A stretch of DNA of 18,726 bases, from assembly GCA_033764265.1 (NCBI GenBank), contig JANRJB010000104.1, positions 1 to 18,726 on the forward strand, given 5' to 3'. The notes under the pieces were generated by a model. It was not told the origin of the DNA. It was given only the letters and a program-made list of their open reading frames with translations, and ran no database searches. Of the stretch, positions 13,464 to 18,726 are shown one piece after another (within the stretch, counting starts at the first letter, position 1; every line of letters begins with the position of its first letter). Both the position numbers and the translations under genes were made by a program. This stretch comes from VGEM01 sp033764265. Lineage in GTDB: Bacteria; Pseudomonadota; Alphaproteobacteria; Rhodospirillales; Rhodospirillaceae.

Positions 13464-14654
13464 TCAGGCCGGCCGCGTTCCAAGCAGGTTGGACGTCCCG
13501 ATCCAGGCGCGCGGCCCGTTGCGGTCAACCTCGAACCCGGCGTCTTCCATCGCGGCGCCAAGGTCGAGATTGGCGTATTCGTACCACCACACCTCGTTGT
13601 TCCAACGGTAATCCCACCAGTGGCGCAGTTTTTGAGCCGCATTTTTGGTCGGCGGTATCGAGCCGGTGTAATAGTCGATCGGGTAAAACACACCTCCCGG
13701 ACGCAACACGCGGTGGGCCTCGCGCACCACTTGGCGCGAAATCTCGGCCGGCATCTCGTGAAACAGAATGTACGACGTGACGATATCGAAATGCTGATCC
13801 GGGAATTTCGTGTCCTCGGCAAGCCGTTGCGCAAAATTGACATCCACGCCCAAATCGACCGCTCGCATGTGAGCGTAGCGAACCAACGGTCCGCCGACAT
13901 CGATGCCCCAAACCTCGGCGTCCGGGTACTTCCGCTTCAGGGCCACGGTCAATTTTCCGACGCTGCATCCCAGATCAAGAATCCGTAAGACCTTGCCGTC
14001 CCGGGGCCGCGGCACCGCATCGGCGAAGCCGGCTTGAATTTCGTCCTGGTCGTTGCGGCCACCATTAAAATTGTTGCCGCCGTAATGATAGATGTGGCCG
14101 GCAAACGGATCGCCGACATAGCCGCCCGGCATGATGTGGATTTCATGTCTGGCGTGGTCGGGGATCATCATGTCGGGGTTGAGTTCCAGGGTCCCCGGGC
14201 CGATGTTGTCCGTGGCTTCCATTTCGGACAGATACGCATCGGACTTGCTGTGAAATTCGTCGGCAATGCTCGACCAGGTCAATTGCTGACAGGTCAGCCA
14301 GGTTTGGATGGCCACCGCGACCATCGGGTCGTTGCTGGTCGCGGCCAAGACTTGATCCAAGGGCGGGTCACCGTCGGGATCAAGTCCACGCTCGCGACAG
14401 AGTTTGTCGGCTTGAGCCCTCGCCCCACGATAAAGAACCCGCTGGTTCCATGTCCGAAACTCGGTCAGGAAACCCTGGCGGCTTTCGAGATCGAGCGTCG
14501 GCAAGCGTTCAAGCCGTCCGATTGTTCCACGCGGGTCGATGTCTCCGCTGAAGCCCGGCTTCGCCGCGTGCGCGGATCGTGGCCGCGCCGCGGCCGATAG
14601 TCCGATTGCGCCGGCCAGCCCTGACAATGTCTGCATGAGCGTTCTTCGTTTCAT
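13464..14654 (-). CDS. Methyltransferase-fold protein with Tat-type signal peptide (MT3)
   Basis: This 396-aa protein is a diverged MT1/MT2 paralogue preceded by an export signal: MKRRTLMQTL with twin arginines at 3-4, a hydrophobic stretch to about residue 23 and a SAHA-AK cleavage site near residue 30. The family marks remain: EIHIMPGGY (171-179, His173), motif I ILDLGCSVGKL (225-235), WGIDVGGP with Asp252, the pair His299-Glu300, Asn352-Asn353-Glu354, and REAHRVLRPGG. I chose the ATG at 14654, which has ACGGAG at proper spacing; 29 extra upstream codons would spoil the signal. Sample lines inside the gene are 30/60 and 32/60 GC by hand count, well below the neighbours, suggesting separate acquisition. 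Export of a SAM-fold enzyme is odd because SAM is cytosolic. The alternative is a leader retained as a membrane anchor. Confidence 0.85.
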   Translation of the reverse strand: MKRRTLMQTLSGLAGAIGLSAAARPRSAHAAKPGFSGDIDPRGTIGRLERLPTLDLESRQGFLTEFRTWNQRVLYRGARAQADKLCRERGLDPDGDPPLDQVLAATSNDPMVAVAIQTWLTCQQLTWSSIADEFHSKSDAYLSEMEATDNIGPGTLELNPDMMIPDHARHEIHIMPGGYVGDPFAGHIYHYGGNNFNGGRNDQDEIQAGFADAVPRPRDGKVLRILDLGCSVGKLTVALKRKYPDAEVWGIDVGGPLVRYAHMRAVDLGVDVNFAQRLAEDTKFPDQHFDIVTSYILFHEMPAEISRQVVREAHRVLRPGGVFYPIDYYTGSIPPTKNAAQKLRHWWDYRWNNEVWWYEYANLDLGAAMEDAGFEVDRNGPRAWIGTSNLLGTRPA

Positions 14655-14736
14655 GTTCTGGCTCCGTAAAGTGGGCGAAGTCAAAATCGGAAATGGCCGA
14701 TCAGCACCGAGGGTACAGGAGGCGGTTCGCCGCCGA

Positions 14737-14780
14737 CGCATGCATAATATTCATGTATGCGCTCGCGGGATTCATCCCGC
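14737..14780. promoter_or_regulatory. Two adjacent palindromes upstream of MT3
   Basis: At 14737-14761 an AT-rich inverted repeat pairs 9 of 11 positions around TAT. At 14765-14780 the arms GCGGGA and TCCCGC surround TTCA perfectly. They lie 83-126 nt upstream of the MT3 start codon and could be operator sites for MT3 or the mark of a small interspersed repeat. Confidence 0.4.
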
Positions 14781-14788
14781 ACGAATTG

Positions 14789-14872
14789 CGGCGCTTCGTC
14801 GTCGCGCCGTTCGATGGCCGCGCCTGGGCGGCGCACGGCGCGGCGCTGGCCCGCCTCAGCCGGCCAGACTGA
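14789..14872 (+). pseudogene. Remnant of a second GFA gene (C-terminal 27 codons)
   Basis: The plus-strand frame reads RRFVVAPFDGRAWAAHGAAL and then ARLSRPD before a TGA. This matches the C-terminus of the intact GFA protein (PFDGRNWEAHGAALAHLSRPD) with substitutions. Nothing resembling the zinc-cysteine part precedes it: upstream is the palindrome region, and the frame opens only at an ATG at 14753. It is therefore a 5'-truncated GFA copy, probably broken when the MT3 segment entered or by a duplication. Confidence 0.75.
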
Positions 14873-14909
14873 ACCGGCCAGACTGAACCGGCCCGGATTT
14901 CCGCGAGAA
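14807..14909 (+). repeat. Direct repeat, copy B: GFA 3' end plus trailer
   Basis: This is the partner of 13297-13399, offset by exactly 1510 bp and matching at 91 of 103 positions without gaps. The trailer beyond the stop (33 of 37 identical) is as conserved as the coding part (58 of 66). Confidence 0.85.
14862..14889 (+). repeat. 14-bp perfect tandem duplication at the GFA remnant stop
   Basis: The unit GGCCAGACTGAACC occurs twice head to tail (14862-14875 and 14876-14889), each copy carrying a TGA. The intact GFA gene has the same arrangement with a few substitutions, so the duplication predates the split of the two copies. Confidence 0.85.
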
Positions 14910-15026
14910 CTGGGGGCTTTCATAGGGCGGACGGCGGCCCCGGCGCGCCGGCCCGCACGTCCCTTCCCGCTCCCGTTTCGCCCGGCCTTGGGGCAAGATG
15001 GCTGGCCCATACCCGGATTCCCCCAC

Positions 15027-16214
15027 ATGCCCGACGGCCACGCCGCGCCGCCCGCCACCGCAGCCGACCTGATCGCCCGCGCCGCCCGCCTTGGCCCGGC
15101 GCTGGCGGCCGGCCGCGCCGAAGCCCTGGAACGGCGGCGCCTGCCCGATGCCACCATCGCCGCGCTGGTGGACGCCGGCATGTTCAAGCTGCTGCAGCCG
15201 GCCCGCCTGGGCGGGCTCGAGCTGCCCTACGGCGCGCAGGTGGCGGTGTCGGCGGAACTGGCGCGCCACTGCGGCGCGGCCGGCTGGCTGGCCTCGGTCG
15301 TCGCCACGCACCACTGGATGCTGGCCAAGTTCGACGCCCGCGCCCAGGACGAGGTGTGGGGAAAGGACCCCGACACCATCGTCTGCTCGGCGTTCGGTTT
15401 CGCCGAGGCCAAGGTGAGCGCGGTCGACGGCGGCTGGCGCGCGCGCGGGCGCTGGACTTACGCGAGCGGATCGCACGCCGCCGGCTGGGCGATGATCGGC
15501 CTGCCGATCGAACAGCCGGGCAAGCCGCCGGCGCGCTCCTTCGCCCTGGTACCGCGCGCCGATTTTCAGGTGCTCGACAACTGGCACGCGGCCGGGCTGC
15601 GCGGCTCGGGCAGCAACGACATCGTGCTCGAGGACGCCTTCATCCCCGCCCACCGCACGGTCGGCTTCGACGTGATCGACCGCATCGACAGCCCCGGCAC
15701 CGCGGTCAACACCGGGGCCACGTACCGCCTGCCGACCTTCAACGTGTTCAACCTGACCGGCGTCGGGCCGGCGCTGGGCCTGGCGCAAGGGGCGCTGGAC
15801 GCCTTCGCCGGCGCCATGAAACAGCGCCGCAACGTGTTCGGCTCGAAGGTGCCGGAACTGCAGAACATCCAGATCCGCGTGTCGGAAGCCTCGGCCGAGA
15901 TCGACGCGGGTCGCACCATCGCGCAGTCCCACGTGGCGATGCTTCAAGACATGGCCGCGCGCGGCGCGGGCTGCGAACGCGGCGACCTGTTGCGCCTGCA
16001 GCGCGACTGCGCGTACGTCGGCAAGCTGTGCCTGGCCGCCGTCAACCGCCTGCTTGACGCGCAGGGCGCGGGCGGACTGGGCGACACCAACCCGGTCAAC
16101 CTGGCGATCGCCGATCTGCGCGGCGTGACCGCGCACCTGACCATGGGCTGGGACGCCAACTGCGTGCCGTACGGAAAATATCTGTTGGGCGTGGAACACC
16201 ACGGGATCATCTGA
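15027..16214 (+). CDS. Flavin-dependent monooxygenase, acyl-CoA dehydrogenase fold (FM1, HsaA/DszC-like)
   Basis: This 395-aa protein has the two-component flavin monooxygenase layout: an N-terminal helical domain (LVDAGMFKLLQPARLGGLELP, read in parts around 48-67), a middle beta domain and the C-terminal helical acyl-CoA-dehydrogenase-type domain. The signature LRGSGSNDIVLEDAFIP (191-207) is typical of the group containing HsaA, DszC and p-hydroxyphenylacetate hydroxylase C2, which use reduced flavin and O2 to hydroxylate aromatics. I chose the ATG at 15027 because the next 395 residues align with both paralogues downstream; the open frame upstream crosses the GFA remnant and trailer. The ribosome-binding site is weak. 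A flavin reductase, normally needed as partner, is not in the window. The substrate is unknown. Confidence 0.88.
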   Translation: MPDGHAAPPATAADLIARAARLGPALAAGRAEALERRRLPDATIAALVDAGMFKLLQPARLGGLELPYGAQVAVSAELARHCGAAGWLASVVATHHWMLAKFDARAQDEVWGKDPDTIVCSAFGFAEAKVSAVDGGWRARGRWTYASGSHAAGWAMIGLPIEQPGKPPARSFALVPRADFQVLDNWHAAGLRGSGSNDIVLEDAFIPAHRTVGFDVIDRIDSPGTAVNTGATYRLPTFNVFNLTGVGPALGLAQGALDAFAGAMKQRRNVFGSKVPELQNIQIRVSEASAEIDAGRTIAQSHVAMLQDMAARGAGCERGDLLRLQRDCAYVGKLCLAAVNRLLDAQGAGGLGDTNPVNLAIADLRGVTAHLTMGWDANCVPYGKYLLGVEHHGII

Positions 16215-16256
16215 GCCCTCGTTCGATTCAATTGTTCGCTGCGAAGGAAAAGCATC

Positions 16257-17498
16257 ATGTCTGTTGCCGTTGCCGAGAAAAGCCCCGCCGTCACCGCCGC
16301 CGACCTGGTCAAGCGCGCCGCCGCGCTGGCGCCCAAGCTGCGCGAGCGCATCGGCCAGGGCGCCGAGCTGCGCCGGGTGCCGGAAGCGACCATGGCCGAC
16401 CTGGTCGACAGCCGAATCCTGCGCGCCTGCATGCCGGCGCGCTTCGGCGGCTACGAGCTGCCGTTCGGCGCGCATACCGACGTGGCGATGGAGCTGGCGC
16501 GCCACTGCGGCTCGACCGGCTGGGTGGCCGGCATCATCGGCAGCCACAACTGGTGGCTGGGCAAGTATCACCCCGACGCCCAGCGCGAGGTGTGGGAGGG
16601 CGCGCCCGACGCCCTGGTCGGCGCCGCGTTCGCGTCCAAGCCCGGCACCAAGGCGGTCAAGGACGGCAGCGATTACATACTCTCCGGCGAATGGATGTGG
16701 TGCTCGGGCATCGACAACTGCGACTGGACCTCGCTGATGACGCCCGTGCCGCAACCCTCGGGCCCGCCCGACCTGGTGATGGTGCTGCTGAAGAAGGGCG
16801 AGTTCGCCGTCCGCGACGTGTGGAACTCGCCCGGCATGCGCGCGACCGGCTCCAACAACGTGGTGGTCGAGAATTTCCGCGTGCCGGCGCACCGCGTCAC
16901 CCGCATCCACGAACTCAACAGCCCCGCCTCGCCCGGCCAGACGCTCAACACCGGCTGGACCTTCAGGCTGCCGATGCTGGACGTTTTCGGCTATTCGGTG
17001 GCGGGCCCGACGCTGGGCTGCGCGCAGGGCACCTACGCGGCGTTCATCGCGTCGATGACCGGCCGCACCGGGCTTGACGCCAGCAAGGTCACCGACCATG
17101 CCACCTTGCAGATGCGCGTGGCCGAGGCGGCCGCCGAGATCGACGCCGCGCTCGCGCTTTATCGCGGCGACATCGCGGCGATGAACGAGGTCGCCAAGTC
17201 GGGCGGCGCGCTCAGCCCGCTCGACATCGCCCGCATCAAGCGCAACTGCGCCTACGTCGCCACGCTGGCCAAGCGCGCGGCGATGCGGCTGGTGGAGGCC
17301 ACCGGCGCCGGCGGCCTGATGGACGGCAGCCCGGTCTATCGCGCCTTCGCCGACACCCTGGCCGCGGCCGGACACCGGGCGCTGAACTGGGACGTCAACG
17401 GCACCAACTTCGGCAAGCTGCAGTTCGGCCCGGGCGAAGGCCCCGACGCCGAATTGAAGCGCCGCCAGGCCGCCGCGGCGGCGGCCTTGAAGCAGTAA
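16257..17498 (+). CDS. Flavin-dependent monooxygenase, acyl-CoA dehydrogenase fold (FM2)
   Basis: This 413-aa tandem paralogue of FM1 has GAAGGAAAA as ribosome-binding site. It shares LARHCGSTGWVAGIIGSHNW (about 80-99), the MRATGSNNVVVENFRVP signature (194-210), and AEAAAEIDAAL plus IKRNCAYVATL in the C-terminal helical domain. The tail is rich in Ala and ends QAAAAAALKQ, longer than in FM1. FM2 and FM3 are closer to each other than to FM1: both have GSTGWVAGIIGSH where FM1 has GAAGWLASVVATH, and both keep VDN or IDNC near residue 152. It follows FM1 by 42 nt, so an operon is likely. The function as a group D flavin monooxygenase is inferred from fold; a true acyl-CoA dehydrogenase is less likely. 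Confidence 0.9.
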   Translation: MSVAVAEKSPAVTAADLVKRAAALAPKLRERIGQGAELRRVPEATMADLVDSRILRACMPARFGGYELPFGAHTDVAMELARHCGSTGWVAGIIGSHNWWLGKYHPDAQREVWEGAPDALVGAAFASKPGTKAVKDGSDYILSGEWMWCSGIDNCDWTSLMTPVPQPSGPPDLVMVLLKKGEFAVRDVWNSPGMRATGSNNVVVENFRVPAHRVTRIHELNSPASPGQTLNTGWTFRLPMLDVFGYSVAGPTLGCAQGTYAAFIASMTGRTGLDASKVTDHATLQMRVAEAAAEIDAALALYRGDIAAMNEVAKSGGALSPLDIARIKRNCAYVATLAKRAAMRLVEATGAGGLMDGSPVYRAFADTLAAAGHRALNWDVNGTNFGKLQFGPGEGPDAELKRRQAAAAAALKQ

Positions 17499-17533
17499 CG
17501 GGCGACAGAGCAGCGCACGCAGCGGGAGATACC

Positions 17534-18726
17534 ATGGCGCCGGACAGCGAAACACTGGTCAACGAGATCACCGGCGCGGAACTGGTCGGCCGCATCACCG
17601 CGCTGGGCCCCAAGCTCGCCGAGCGCCGCCTGAAGGCCGCCCAGGACCGGCGCGTGTCGGAAGAGACCATCGCCGAGCTGATCGACGCGCAGGTGTTCCG
17701 CGCCTGCCAGCCGCGCCGCCACGGCGGCTTCGAGCTGCCGTTTGGCACCCACACCGACATCGCCATCGAGATCGCGCGCTTCTGCGGCTCGACCGGCTGG
17801 GTGGCGGGCATCATCGGTTCGCACAGCTGGTGGATCGGCAAGTGCCATCCCGACGCGCAGGAGGAAATCTACGGCGACGACCAGGACGCGCTGATCGGCG
17901 GCGCCTTCAACTCGACCCGCGCGACCGCGGAAAAGGTCAGCGGCGGCTACCGGATTTCCGGCGAGTGGGTGTTCGCGAGCGGCGTCGACAACTGCCCGTG
18001 GGCGGCGGTGGCCGCCGGCGTGCCGCGCGAGAACGCGCCCCCCGACTTCACCATGTTCCTGCTGCCGCGCGCCGACTACGAGATCCGCGACGTGTGGCAC
18101 ACGCCCGGCCTGCGCGGCACCGGCAGCAACACCATCGTCACCCAGGACCGCTTCGTGCCCGAGCACCGCGCGGTCAGCTTCGCCAACCTGTCGCAGCGCC
18201 GGTCGATCGGGCAGAGCGTCAACGACGGCTGGACCTACCGGCTGCCGATGACCGGCGTGGTGCACTATTCGGTGGCCGGGCCGGTGATCGGCATGGCGCG
18301 CGGCGCGCTCGAGGGCTTCGTCGCGCACGTCAAGGGCCGCGACACGCTGATCGAACGCAAGAAACTGCAGGGGCTGATGAACATCCAGCTGCGCGCCGCC
18401 GAGGCCTCGGCCGAGGTCTTCGCCGCGCAGAGCATCTACGACGCCGACCTGGCGATGATGCGCGAGGCCGCGCGCGCCGACCGCGACCTGACCAAAGAGG
18501 AATTCTGGCGCATCAAGCGCAACTGCGGCTACATCGGCACGCTGTGCAAGCAGGCGACGCGCCGGCTGGCCGAGGCTTTGGGCGGATCGGGCCTGCGCGA
18601 GGACCATCGCGTGCACATGGCCGCCGCCGACACCATGGCCGCCAGCGCACACATGGCGGTGTCGTGGGACATGGGCGGCATTCCCTACGGCAAGCTGCTC
18701 CTGGGCCTGGACCCGATGGCGCCGGC
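17534..18726 (+). CDS. Flavin-dependent monooxygenase, acyl-CoA dehydrogenase fold (FM3, 3' end outside window)
   Basis: The reading frame from the ATG at 17534 (GGGAG just upstream) stays open for 397 codons to the window edge with no stop, so the gene is partial, probably lacking only a few residues because FM1 ends shortly after the equivalent PYGKLLLGL. It has GSTGWVAGIIGSHSWW (85-100), GLRGTGSNTIVTQDRFVP (192-209) and IKRNCGYIGTL, as in FM2. It starts 35 nt after FM2 and shares nucleotide identity with it over the GSTGWVAGIIG codons, so it arose by tandem duplication. The differences among the three copies suggest different substrates or mixed oligomers rather than dosage. Confidence 0.9.
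   Translation, partial: MAPDSETLVNEITGAELVGRITALGPKLAERRLKAAQDRRVSEETIAELIDAQVFRACQPRRHGGFELPFGTHTDIAIEIARFCGSTGWVAGIIGSHSWWIGKCHPDAQEEIYGDDQDALIGGAFNSTRATAEKVSGGYRISGEWVFASGVDNCPWAAVAAGVPRENAPPDFTMFLLPRADYEIRDVWHTPGLRGTGSNTIVTQDRFVPEHRAVSFANLSQRRSIGQSVNDGWTYRLPMTGVVHYSVAGPVIGMARGALEGFVAHVKGRDTLIERKKLQGLMNIQLRAAEASAEVFAAQSIYDADLAMMREAARADRDLTKEEFWRIKRNCGYIGTLCKQATRRLAEALGGSGLREDHRVHMAAADTMAASAHMAVSWDMGGIPYGKLLLGLDPMAP

Larger units (their letters stand above)
14655..15026. other. 372-bp divergent intergenic region between MT3 and FM1
   Basis: This gap contains, in order, the MT3 leader with a small GGCGG-TTCG-CCGCC hairpin (14721-14734), an AT-rich imperfect palindrome, a perfect 6-bp-arm palindrome, a decayed GFA C-terminus with its trailer, a 14-bp duplicated unit and about 120 bp of GC-rich DNA before FM1. 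No convincing full promoter for FM1 was found. A TATTAT hexamer on the minus strand within the AT-rich palindrome could serve MT3, but no matching -35 is evident. Confidence 0.6.

Noticed and set aside
14856..17555. 899-codon minus-strand open frame across FM1 and FM2
   Set aside because: It is antisense to clear monooxygenase genes and lacks recognisable motifs; its C-terminal part simply translates the GFA trailer repeat on the other strand.
1..18726. CRISPR arrays, insertion sequences, tRNA or rRNA genes
   Set aside because: None were seen: the only tandem repeats are short (12, 14 and 15 bp units without spacers), and no transposase, integrase or RNA-gene pattern was recognised by eye.

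Overview
The window is high-GC DNA (hand-counted sample lines are around two-thirds GC) with dense, mostly plus-strand genes and short gaps. Gene content (acyl-CoA-dehydrogenase-type monooxygenases, MmgE/PrpD, an isochorismatase-like amidase, a GFA protein, an isocitrate-lyase/PEP-mutase family lyase, Phd/VapC and Xre/RES toxin-antitoxin pairs) fits a chromosomal accessory or catabolic region of a proteobacterium, most likely an alphaproteobacterium. That placement is inference; there is no rRNA or tRNA to anchor it.

Layout. 17-3155: isochorismatase-fold amidase, SAM-methyltransferase-fold protein MT1 and an FAD aromatic-hydroxylase-like monooxygenase. 3189-3997: a Phd/VapC-type toxin-antitoxin module with a perfect palindromic operator, AT-richer than its surroundings. 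4093-6347: two tandem copies of a small unrecognised protein (SP1, SP2), the second overlapping an MmgE/PrpD gene by 4 nt. 6502-8013: MT2 followed by the third small protein SP3. 8101-9086: an Xre/ParS-type antitoxin and RES-domain toxin, overlapping by 4 nt. 9106-11392 (minus strand): a TrkH-type potassium transporter followed by a class II glutamine amidotransferase. 11567-13362: a C-run tandem repeat, then a 4HBT thioesterase, an isocitrate-lyase-superfamily enzyme and a GFA protein. 13464-14654 (minus strand): MT3, an AT-richer MT paralogue with a Tat-type signal peptide, flanked by two diverged direct copies of the 3' end of a GFA gene. 15027-18726: three tandem flavin-dependent monooxygenase paralogues (FM1-FM3), the last cut by the window edge.

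The central observation is that three families are each present three times: an unusual methyltransferase family (about 190-230-residue N-terminal region plus a Rossmann core, with shared IHxxPGxY, HE and NNE motifs), a small protein with a KGK[R/K]P plus DR[L/V]DT[V/M]ERL signature, and HsaA/DszC-like monooxygenases. MT2-SP3 and SP1-SP2-PrpD are physically linked, so MT, SP and PrpD may form a functional unit. A plausible but unproven reading is a catabolic or tailoring locus for a small, possibly aromatic or N-containing acid: flavin hydroxylations, methyltransferase-fold and PrpD steps, then amide, thioester and C-C bond cleavage. The substrate cannot be read from the sequence.
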